DNA from: Turnera subulata
Taxonomy: Eukaryota > Streptophyta > Magnoliopsida > Malpighiales > Passifloraceae
Direction of reading: 5' to 3'
Length of the DNA: 64,000 bases
Assembly (NCBI GenBank): GCA_028386065.3
Contig: JAKUCV010001981.1
Span: forward strand, 1 to 64,000
The first letter of the stretch is position 1. Every line of letters starts with the position of its first letter. Positions 46,382 through 57,183 of the stretch are shown here, in pieces. The notes below the pieces were generated by a model, which saw only the letters and a program-made list of their open reading frames with translations, was not told the origin of the DNA and did no database searches. Made by a program: the position numbers and the translations under genes.

Positions 46382-49300
46382 TCATATTGCAGCCTTCCGA
46401 GGGGGCATATTACCAACTTGATTACTTGTTGCTTTTGCTAGCACTTCAAATTTTTCGACGTCCTTGACTCCAATTGCTGAAAACTCTTTCACCAACATAT
46501 CAACATATGAAGGTAGAGAATCCTTGAAACTCCGTGATGACACGCATCTCGCATTCTTATTAACACCCTTAACCAGACATCCAACCTGAGCACCATCCGC
46601 GTATGCTTTACATTCCATCAGAATATCCCGAGCATGCTTGTGGAAATGGCCCACAACAAAGTCATTGAAATGCTGCAGCCAGCCATGATTTAAAACCATT
46701 AGGAACGTGCCAGCAGAGCTTAATAAACATCAAGCATTACCAAAAACAGTACCCCCTACAATTTCCTAGTATCATATTGAGGATAAAAAATATAATAATA
46801 ATAATAAGTATCATGAAGCAATATAATCTTTCTTGATCTTAAGCCAGTCACAATATTTATCCAATAACTCAAGATGTTTCAAAGATATTAACAGTTATCC
46901 AATAACTCAGATGTTTTGAAGACATTAGCAGGCTGTTGGACGAGAAACGTTAGGAGGCAATCGCACAACCGAACAAAGTCGGTTTATGACCCTATCAGTT
47001 ACTAAAGACAAAAATTACCACCACTTTGATGTGTACAGTTCTTACCAACAGAATGTAACCTATTAGGAAGATGTGCTAATTATTTTATTAGAAAATGAAT
47101 TGCCAAACCAAAGCAATTGTTATGTTACCGCCAATCAGGTGGTGTCCACTAAACAATTCAGACATAATGCTATGCCAGCAATATTGAGTCTTAAAATTTT
47201 GAATAAAAAACGTTCTATACTCTTTAAGTTTTGTGTTTGTTTCACTTCAGCAACTTATTTAATTTTTGTGTCATTTCACCAATTCAACTTTCCAAACAGT
47301 GTCGATTTAACAAATCCGTCATAAAGCCTTTACTTAGGCACGCCAATAGAGCATGAACTCTGCATGCATAAATGAAAAAGAGATCATTCCACTATTGGAT
47401 TCCAGTGAATGGAGGGGTCTATGTAATTTTCCAATGGGGAAAACAAGTTAGAAAACAATGGGAAAAAAGAAATAACATAGACAAACAAATACTGCAAAAC
47501 GATGTGTTTAACTTATGAGCGTGTTTTTTATGTGTGATTCCTGATCAGATGTGACTAAATAAAGGCATGATGAGTAAAATTGGTAAATATGGCAAGGAAT
47601 AAATAAGTTGTCAAAGTGAAATTACCACAAAAATGAAAGTGCCTAAAATGCACTTTGGCCAAAAGCTTTCAATTTGAAAATGCAAAACACTGCTTGCATG
47701 TTTGAAACAGAAAATAAATAGCAAAAGAAACATACCTTGGGCGGCCTTCTCATTGTGTTAACCATTGTTTTCAGTGACAAGAAAAATGTATTCTCACTAT
47801 ATTTCGTTGACCGAGTTTCCCCAGAAGCTGTGTTTGCCGAACGTGCAAACCCAGGCTCATTAAAGTATGGCTTTTGATTCAATACCAATGCTTGTATTGA
47901 TACAAGAACTTGTAGCACAGTTGACACACCAGGAAGCCACTTCTCATTCTTACTGCCACTCCAGGTGCCAAGAAGGCTAAGGCATACATATCCATTGCTG
48001 TACAAGTTTGGGTTGAGTCGAAGACCCCAAGAATGATAATAGACAAGCTACACAGCAAATTCCAAAATAAGTGAGGAAAAAAGTGTAGAAAGAAATGTAA
48101 AAACATTATCAATGCAGCCTCAATCACATACCGGGGGTACATTAGGATACCCAGCAGGGAAGAAAATATCGAAGAAAAACAGACCATTGTGGTAGGGAGT
48201 ACCATCCGCTCCAACAATCACAGCCCTTAAAAGGTCCATCCGACTTTCGTAGACCCTAACAAATATAGAATCTGCAGGAAAAAAAGAAATAGGGCAGACA
48301 GGTAATGACTAATTTAACAAATCAAGGCATCGGCAGAATGCCTAGTAGAGGATTGCAGAGCTTACAATATTTTCTTTTAGGAGAAAGATCTAGTCTAGAA
48401 CGTAAACAACATAACAACAGCAACAGAAATGGGAAATAAACATATGGAAACGAACTCCACTCTGAGTCCGACAGAAAATTGATACTGTATTTAACATCAA
48501 TCATTGGCAGAGTCCATATTTCATATCTGACAGCAGAAAGCCATACCCAAGGATCAAGAAAAATTTTTATCCATACCTGAGATAGTTAGAATATTAAAAG
48601 AAAAGATCAGACACTTCAGACCATTAAGAAATGACAGATGTAAGTAAGAAAAATTGTTACAAATGGGCTTGTAGCTCATTGGTAGCCTTGTGTAAAAAGC
48701 AAGCGGGTGGGGTCTTGGGTTCAAGTCCCACCTTTATCGACAAGTATCAAAAAATAAAAGAAAGGACAATTGTTTTCATTCTGAGTTGATCGCAAATGGC
48801 CTAAAATTTAGAAAGGAAAACAGATCATATTAAATGCCAGTAACAGAAAGGAGATTCCCCACCTGGTAAATCGTTCTCAAGGATCTTCCACTCCTCTTGT
48901 ATTTTCTTTGCCCAATTCTTTGGTGGCTGAAAGAAAAAAGGATAAAAAATTAGAAAGCCTCATCAAGAAAAATATTTTTTTAAAAAAAATGTATTCTGAT
49001 TCCATATTTAAAACCACACACCAGTGTCGCAGAAGAACCCTTAGAAGAGTAGTGATGGTCAGCATGATCTTCAACAGTATCAAACTTCCTAAATCCCCGA
49101 AAGTTTCTTACAATGTCCTCTTCCTTTATGTCTTTTGGAGTTCTGGCTACACCTTCAGAGAGGATAGGTGAAGGTGCTGCAGGAAATGATCCATGGTCAT
49201 AACTAGTGGAAGTGGATGTATGCCAAGGCATGGAATGGTGTATTGACGAGATGATATTTCCCCCAAGTAGATTACTTGTCGCACTTTGATTGTAGATAGG

Positions 49301-51244
49301 AGGAAAGTGTCCAAAAGGCGCATACCCAAAGTCATTTGACATCATGTTGTTGGTGTGATTTACGGAACCATGAGAACTGGAAAAACCTGAAGTCTTTGTA
49401 TTTTGCATAGGAAGGAGATATGAAGGGCCTCCCACAAGTGGTGAAGCAGGAGTTTTTCTCATTTTGGAAATTTGAGGCATAGAAAAAGAAGAGGACTGAC
49501 CCCCTTGAGAAGTATAGCTCTTTGGGACCACTGGGAGGATCGAACTACTTTCTGGATTTTTGCTCATATTGGAAATATGAGGCAGAGGCAAAGAAGAGGA
49601 CTGAGACCCTTGAGAAGTATAGCTCTTTGGGGCCATTGGGAGGGTCAAACTACTTTCTGAACTCCAATTGTTCCTGACATGGGCAGGAGTTGAATATCTT
49701 GATACGCGCTTTTGATTGTTAATATTTTCTGAACCACTTCCATGAACAGCATTTTTTGTATCAGCAAGGGAGTCCTGCAGGGCAGGAATAGATGCCTCCA
49801 CTCCTGGAGGAATATTTGCACTCTCAAAATAAGCTTGTAAATATGCATAATCATCAAAGTCCATGAAGTCATCAGAACTGGATGGGCCCACTCCAAAAGC
49901 AGAACCCAAGGGCTTCACTGGAGTTTGAAAACTTGAACTACTAGCGGAACTCGGATTCTTTCCAACATGAGAAGGCTTTGATGAATATAAGCCAACACTA
50001 TGCATCTGATTACCAGTGTTGGAAGAGTTACCACCTCCAGTGACTTGCTTTGCATTATAAAAAGAATCCCCCAAGAAAGGAATGGGCGCCTCCACTCCGG
50101 GAGGAATATTTGTACTCTCGTAATAGGCTTGTGCAAATGAATAATCAAAATCCATAAAGTCCCCAGAAAAGGCGTCAACAGAGACAGAACCACCATGAAA
50201 TAGTAAGTCAGTATCAGGACCATCTAGGTCGATAACATTTGCTGGTGATAGACCAAAAGGATGATTGGGCAAAGCAGACTGAACAGAGGCTCCAGGAAAA
50301 AAAAAGGGATCAATTAGAAGGGAAAAGCAAAATGAATTGTCTACAGTTGTATTGGGACGCATCTTTTATAACCAATGACAAACCTTAACTTGATTGCAAC
50401 CATCAAAATTATCTTTCACGGCTTTCCTTTTATTCTTTGAGACCGTTGGCTCATCCAGGATGATGATATCAGCAGAATCTTCATATTTCTCAACATCAAT
50501 AACTTCATGGTGTAGGATCTACACAAAATAAATATTGCATAATTAAGGGTCACATTTTTTTTTTGGAAAAAGAAAGAAAGCAAAAAGGACCAGCCAAGGG
50601 AAGAGACAGGTGCACAATTAAGTGAGCATTATAAAAGCCACAAGTAAAGCTATTAAGAGATAGCAAGGAAATGCTGATAACATACATGTACAAACAAACG
50701 GCACTAGAAAAGGGTGAGAATAATAGCCACAACGTTAACTTCGAAGCATAAACAGCCACCTACAAATGCAAATTATGCTCACAGTTTCAAATTGGCCAAC
50801 TGAAATAACAAGACCACACCAGCAAAGCTAGAGCTTACTGCAATCAGCAGTGGCGGTTCAATCTTGAAGCTCGGTGGACTGCATTTTTTATCTTTGCACA
50901 AGAAAAGTTATTGAAAATCATTTGTTGAAACATGTGGCAGACAGCGATCGTCTTTTGGGAGTAGCATGAGCTCAACACGAAGGCATTCAGATGGCACACT
51001 ATTTAGGCTTCCGCTGGCATTAGGGTTCCAATGGAAACAAGTCTTTGCCTATTTAATTGAGTCTATTACCAATACCAAAACAAACAATTTGGATGAGATT
51101 AAAACAGGTTGTTGACATTTTTCTAGGTTTGGCATAATTCGACACACATGGGAAGAAGATGCAGTTATCCATATAAGTTTTCCCGATTGATGATAATAAC
51201 CAGCATGCAATCACTAAGATAAACCAAACACACATTGCCATTGC

Positions 51245-51281
<37 letters not shown>

Positions 51282-51528
51282 GCAATTCTATTTAGAGAGT
51301 CTGAAATTGCATCGTGTGATCAAACGTATACCTAAGCAAGCTCATTCCAAGACTCTTGAAAACGATCATCGCAAATCAATGAGGTAATGTATCTATGGAT
51401 ATAAGAAAATAAGAAAGAAGAAGAGAAGAGACCGCTTTCTGTTTCAGTTTGAGTCTGTCTCTGGAACTTCTGGAGCGGAAGGCGTCCGGGGTAGGAGGCT
51501 TGATTTCAACGACGTCATCGGAATCCAT
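46382..51528 (-). CDS. UBC25: PHO2-family ubiquitin-conjugating enzyme E2 (UBC25-like), seven coding exons
   Basis: Exons: 51433-51528, 50384-50518, 49022-50278, 48863-48926, 48132-48271, 47736-48047, 46382-46672. All introns are GT-AG and phases join to 764 codons. The E2 fold starts at about residue 497 (PPKNWAKKIQEEWKILE) and runs through FVRVYESRMDLLRAVIVG, DGTPYHNGLFFFDIFFPAGYP and LRLNPNLYSNGYVCLSLLGTW, with catalytic Cys586. The C-terminal helix region HFNDFVVGHFHKHARDIL is typical of the PHO2/UBE2O group. The Ser-rich N-terminus has a KNKRK basic patch (about 60-64) and two copies of an aspartate-rich DFMDFD...NIPPGVEA.IP block. The family passes ubiquitin to substrates. PHO2 itself acts in phosphate homeostasis, but this subgroup's substrates are less clear. 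The gene looks intact. The ATG at 51528 opens with acidic MDSDDVVEIKPP, as in relatives. Confidence 0.87.
48659..48767 (+). mobile_element. tRNA-derived SINE in intron 4 of the E2 gene
   Basis: A box TAGCTCATTGGTAG and B box GGGTTCAAGTCCC lie about 35 bp apart, followed by an A-rich tail (TCAAAAAATAAAAGAAAGG). AATTGTT at 48652-48658 and 48768-48774 may be the target duplication. The acceptor stem and cloverleaf are not complete, so this is a SINE and not a tRNA gene. Confidence 0.75.
51247..51277. repeat. (AG)n microsatellite in intron 1
   Basis: About 15 AG units within the first intron of the E2 gene. Confidence 0.9.
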
Positions 51529-52110
51529 CCGGACCGGCTGTTTGCCCCTGTTTCACATAACCAAAATCACAACCCGAGAGAAACCCGTGAATAATACCAT
51601 AATCAAAACACACTCAATTCTTTTTCAATCTTATTTATTTAGTAGAGATGAGTGAGCAAAAGTGAAGTGAGAGTAGTAGAGTAGACGAAGAGTAACGGAA
51701 AGAGAGCTTCTTAAAGAAGGAAGACATTATTTTTTTAAAAAAAAAAAAAAAAAGGAAGAACAAAACAAGGTATTGGGAATGGTGACCGACTTGGAACCGG
51801 AATTGGTGGAATTCTGGGGATATATATTCATCGGCGTCTCTGGCTTCGGCTGCATCAGTGATCGGCTCTATCGTGAAATAAATAAGCCGCTGCTTTATGA
51901 TCAGCTTAGCGGCTGGCTTAAAACAGCAGGATCAAAAGAAAGAAGAACAAATCAAAAATCACAAAAAAAAAAGAAGAAAAAAACAATGGGGTTCTGTTCT
52001 GTTCTCTGTGTATGTGTGTGTGTGTGTGTGAGTGAGTGTGGGGTTTTTCAAGTGGAGAGAGAGAGAATAGTGGTGTTTGTTTTCTTTTTTTTTTTTTTTG
52101 TTATTTGGGT
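51529..52110 (-). promoter_or_regulatory. Presumed 5' UTR and promoter of the E2 gene
   Basis: Upstream of the ATG on the minus strand. Contains homopolymer A/T tracts (51730-51755, 52082-52100) and a TG repeat (52008-52030). No TATA box could be assigned with confidence. Small ORFs here have no recognisable content. Confidence 0.4.
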
Positions 52111-54318
52111 TTAGTTATAAGACTTGGCGCCTCTTGCGATTCTAACCAGACAAGGACTCTTTCAGTCTTCCCTCCTCCTAGGTAATCTCCTAAGTCCTAT
52201 CTCTCTCTAATCTCTACACACATATATAACCTGGGGGGTAGGGGGGGAGGGGGGAGCGATCGATTGAATGTTAAGTACGTGCACGATTGCACAAAACGAA
52301 GAACAAATTTTTATTATTTTTCTTTCTTACTCCTTTTGTTTTTACTTTTTTTCCATTTTGTTTTTCCTTTTGTCTTTTGGGTCTTACATCTTTTTTTTTT
52401 TTTTGTAGATTTTGGGTCTTACATCTATTTAATAACGAAAACTGGTTTCAATGACTTAATATGGCAGTCCATTGAAGATCGATATTTACTATATTATATA
52501 CACGCACAAAACCCTACAACAAAGAAAAAAGGGTTTTGTATTTACTTATTTTCAGTAACTCAGTACAGTACATGAAGATTTGGTACAAAGATTCTTGTTT
52601 CCTCATTTACATAGTCTTGCCTTCCCAGCAGAATCATATTTATTTAATTCAAAATTTTGGGTCTAGTCAACATTGTTGCAATTAAGGAAGCAAATGCGGT
52701 ATCATGTTATTACAAGTGGTATATATGCTATTAAATCCTATTAAGCACATGCCTATACGGGCATGCATGGGTCCAAAACCAGAATGTTTGTTCGGATGGA
52801 TCAGCTCTTTCTTAAACTCTCAAACAAATATTTAACCCAATACTTCTGCATATCATAACACCATAAAAAGCGTAATTCTTTATGATGCTTCCCTCTATGG
52901 AAAGAAAATATCGTAAGTGTTAATATTTTGTTTGGTTTTCTGTATCTGCAAAAATCTCGCCTAACTCGCAGCCCGCCCCATTTTAATTTCAGAGAATTTT
53001 TTAAAATCATGCAGTACAGTATTAATCATTATCTTGAAAAGAATTTATATATAATAAAAAAAAATTACAATTTAGACAGACCGATTTGCATTATTTAGTG
53101 GGATAAGATTCTTTTATAATTTAGACAAACCGAATATGCATTATTTAGTGGGATAGAAATTTATAAATCATCTATTGCTAATAATATTTGTTAATCTTTT
53201 GATATTTTATATTATATAATTTTAATTATTAAATTATATTATTAATGAAGGCAATTATTAAATTATATTCTTATTTTTAATTATTATTCCTTTTCGTTTT
53301 TGTTTTTTTTTTTATGTTAACTATTCAATTGTACTTTAATTTTTCTTTTCATAGTTCTTGTTAACAACAAATTACAAATACATCAGTTATAAATTCCTAT
53401 GATTTATTTTTTCCGTTATTATTCTTCTCGTAGTCATTGTTTTTGTTCCTAGTTTTGGTTGACTACTCAATCCTTGTTCTCCATAGATCTTCCTGATAGT
53501 AAATTAAAAATACATGTGTCATGAGCTCTTGTGATTATTATGCTCCATGATTATTCTTTTTTGTAAACGTTATTTTTGTTCATGGTTTTCACTGACTTTT
53601 CGGTTATTCTTCCTCATAATTCTATTATTTCTAATAATTATTGTTCTTCGTAATTTTGAGTAGTTGAGAATATATAAATAAATGCTTATATATTTTGTAT
53701 ATAATGTAAATAAAGAGTTTTTTCATGATCTAGATCAACGAATTATTCAGAATTAGTTTTTTTTAATAGAATATAAATTTATGAATCAATTATTATTAAT
53801 AATATTTGGAAATCCTTTGATAGTTTGAATTATATAATTTTTATTATTGAGTTATATTATTAATAAAGGAGATCGCTAAGTTATACTATTATTCTTTTTC
53901 GTAGTTTTTGTTGACTGTTCAATTATTTTTCGTTTTTTTTTTCTTCATAATTCTTATTGATAATAAACTATAAATACATCATTCATGAATTTTTATAATT
54001 ATTTTTTTTCATAGTCATAGTTCTTGTTCCTAGTTTTCTTTGACAATTCAACTGTTCTTTGGTTTTTATTCACCATAATTCTTTGATAATAAATAACAAA
54101 CATATCTGCCATGAGATTTTGTGACTATTCTTCTCCATAATCACTATTTTTATATTATTCTAGTTCATAGTTTTCACTAACTCTTTTCAAAATTTTAATA
54201 ATTTTCTTAAAAACTTATTACTTCTTTTACTTCTACAAATTTCTAGGTTGGTTTATTAATTATTTATTATTATTTTTATTGGTTTTTCCTATTAATTATT
54301 ATGATTATCTTCAGCACT
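52111..54318. repeat. AT-rich intergenic DNA with a diverged tandem duplication of about 617 bp
   Basis: Sequence from about 53150 recurs from about 53770 with many changes. Compare TAATAATATTTGTTAATC at 53175 with TAATAATATTTGGAAATC at 53793, followed in both by TATAATTTT, TTGACT.TTCAAT and AAATACATC blocks in the same order. Within each unit, sub-blocks of about 150 bp also resemble each other. No genes. Confidence 0.6.
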
Positions 54319-54323
54319 GATAA

Positions 54324-57150
54324 TGAAGCGCCCCGACCCGTATTTACCGTAACACAGTAAACACGTGCCGAAACTATTCATATTAATAGAACAGACAGTA
54401 CAACGTGCAAATATTATACAAAAGCAATCCATCAAATACAACTGTCACCCACACCCGGGGACCATTATTCAATCCAAACACAGTGCTCAACAGCAGCAGC
54501 AGATAGTATCAGTAATATATATCACAAGAATCAGCAATATAGCATCATATATCACACAGCAGCGAAAGACTTATGCACATGCAGCGGAGGTATGGATCCG
54601 GAGTCAGGCGGAGAAGAAAGCAGCAGCCATCGAACAACGTACCTGAACTACAAAACAACTTAACCTACGGGATGAAACCCCGCAGGCGAGGGGTGAGTCC
54701 GAAGTGCTTACCGACGAAGGATAAACAGTGATATGCAAGCAACCGTAATACTCAAAAGCAATCACAGACAAGTAATACCATATCATAATAACTGAGCCAA
54801 GGCCAAAAGAATATTTATTAATATTACCAATTTTATCTTCCGGGCCCCTGTCACTGGACAAGCTAGGGTCGTACCTGGTTATCAATTAATTCCGGATGCT
54901 AGGTCAAAAAAACCAATCCACATCTCAAAACCCGGATATTTGGTATATCCAAACCACTGGGTATTCGGTATACCCCAACCTCAGGCAACATGCCAACCGG
55001 ATATTCGGCATATCCGAGCCACTGGGTATTTGGTATACCCTAACCACAGACAACAAGCCAAACGGATATTCGGCATATCCGAGCCACTGGGTATTTGGTA
55101 TACCCTAACCACAGGCAACAAGCCAAACGGATATTCGGCATATCCGAGCCACTGGGTATTTGGTATACCCTAACCTCAGGCAAAAGCCAAACAAACCAAG
55201 TAACCGACCATAGCATCCCAAAAATTAATTTTCAAACCATCAGGTCGTACCACTACTTTCCACATGACAATTATATCATCATCTCAAATCAATTCCAATT
55301 TCATATACCAATTTCCTTTTCTCAATTTTCCACAGTCAATAGTCCAACATCAATCCCAGCATATTATCCACAGAATCAAAATCACAGCCCAATGGCAACA
55401 ATAATATCCACAGCAGTTAAGCAATCAACAATTAACAATTCAGCAGTTCAATCGAACAACAAAGCACACAAGGTATTACAGGCAACATAACAAGGGTTAT
55501 CCATCCTCACCTTAGCCGATATTCAATTATGGAATTGTCCAGCAAGTTCCAAGTCCGTTTCCTCAGCAAATTGCTCGTTATCAACTCCTATATCAATCAA
55601 ATAGTATGCACACATAAGATGGTATGCAGATGTCATACTAATACTATGTACCAAAATTAAATATAATCTCGGCTCGGTACTCCCCCGGATTAATTTTTTC
55701 ATTATCATCGTCATTTACCATTTACTACCAAGTGTCAAATTATTACCATACTTGTTCTTACTTCCGGATATTATCCCGGTATACTTGGATCTTATTTTTC
55801 CCGAATATTCCTCTGGCATCATTTACATATATATATTTTCCAAAACATTTCCATATTCAAAATATCAATTATTTCTTAGCTTATATTTTCCCAAAATTCC
55901 ATAATTAATTTTCAAAACATATATATCCAGGTTTTATCTTTATTTCTTAGTATTATTATTTTATTAGACTCGAACTAGGCCTGATTGGTACTATTCAGCC
56001 TATTGCACAGTGCCCAGAAGGCCCATGCAGCAAGCCCAACAAACCAAACAGCCAAGCCCAGCGAGTCAAGCAGCCCAACGAACCAACCAAAGCCCAGCTC
56101 ATGCAACCAAGCCCAACCAAACAACCAATTCAGCCCAACATTTCACAAACCCAGCACACCAACCCGTTACCAACACGGGTCAACCGCGACCAGAACCCTC
56201 AAAACTGGGTCACAGCTCACCTTCAATCTTGCAGAGGCGGCGGCGTCATGGAACGGCGAGCAACGAAGTGGCGGCTACACGGCGAGACGCTGGGCGACGA
56301 GCTGCAGGCGGGAACAACACGACGGCGGCGTGTCGCGACGAAGGAAAAGACGCGAGCTCTTCGGCGTCGGATCTGCAGGCTCGGCGACGGGCTCCTCGGC
56401 GACAAGGCGAAGGCGACAACTTGGGGTGGAGGAGGAAAAGGAGAAGGAAAGAGGAAGGAGAGAGGAGATGGTGACGAGGTGGTGGAGGCTCGGTCGGTGG
56501 CTCAAGGCGGCGGGGTGGCTCAGGTGTGGTTGTGTTTGGCCGGAAAAAGAAAGAAAGAAAAAGAGAAGAAGATGGGTGACGTGGCGTATATGCTGGGTTG
56601 GTTGTTTTTTTTTTTTTCCTTTTTCTTTTTTTCCTTTACTGGTTTAGATTGGCAGTGAGTAGTTTGTGGATTTTGAAGGTGAGGCAGTGAAGAAGAAGTT
56701 GCAGGTGATGGCGTGCTCTAGGTAGGCAGAAGAAGAATAATTTTATAGACAGCAAAAGTCACTGGTATATCACAAGTGTAATAGGTAGTTCACAGGTTGA
56801 ATAGGGATTGGCGGCTGAATAATTGAACTTCAATTATGCAGTTACTATACTGCATGTGAAGTGTGACCCACCTGGACCAGAAAATATCTAATATACCCAC
56901 TTACCTTATTTCTAGTCCGTTAACTCGAGGGAAAACCCGGTTTTTCCGAAGATTCCTGGACCCGGAAAAATTCCAACTTTGGTCCGTAAAATCCGCAGAA
57001 AAATCCCGAACGTGGGACAATGCTCGGTTTCGGAATCTAATGCTCGATTTACCATAATTTAATTACACAAGATTAAAAATCAATGGTAAATTACTGTAAA
57101 TTAACTTAAATAGTCCCGGTAAAAATGAAATTTTTACCTGGGCTGTTACA
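54324..57150 (-). repeat. Chromovirus 3' LTR, 2827 bp
   Basis: Edges TGAAGCGCCCCGACC and CCTGGGCTGTTACA. It is nearly identical to 60747-63580 except for a 9-bp indel near 55967 and small T-tract length changes. The GC-rich island at 56220-56560 generates several overlapping ORFs on both strands that are not genes. Confidence 0.95.
54934..55170. repeat. Eight alternating hairpins in the 3' LTR
   Basis: Alternating units GGATAT-TCGGC-ATATCC and GGGTAT-TTGGT-ATACCC, four of each kind, in a repeat of about 65 bp. Stems are 6-7 bp and loops five bases. The same array is at 61358-61594 in the other LTR. Confidence 0.9.
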
Positions 57151-57166
57151 GCCTACCCACCTTAAA
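57151..57166 (-). promoter_or_regulatory. Polypurine tract of the young chromovirus
   Basis: On the minus strand TTTTAAGGTGGGTAGGC abuts the 3' LTR start, downstream of the chromodomain stop. This is the typical plus-strand priming site. Confidence 0.75.
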
Positions 57167-57183
57167 AGAGTTTCGTCCCCGAA

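Noticed and set aside
48660..48735. Possible tRNA gene
   Set aside because: A and B boxes are present but the acceptor stem does not pair and an A-rich tail follows, which fits a SINE better.
50279..50362. ATG at 50362 as the start of the 460-codon open stretch of the E2 gene
   Set aside because: It lies upstream of the splice acceptor at 50279-50280. Exons 1 and 2 join in frame to 50278 and give a family-like N-terminus.
51773..52114. 113-codon ORF upstream of the E2 gene
   Set aside because: Ends in homopolymer and TG-repeat translation with no recognisable domain. More likely promoter sequence.
56010..56660. Long overlapping ORFs in the chromovirus LTR GC-rich island (also 62419-63120, 12200-12600, 21720-22220)
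   Set aside because: Low-complexity, arginine- or serine-rich translations open on several frames, inside LTRs. No conserved domain and not stable between families.
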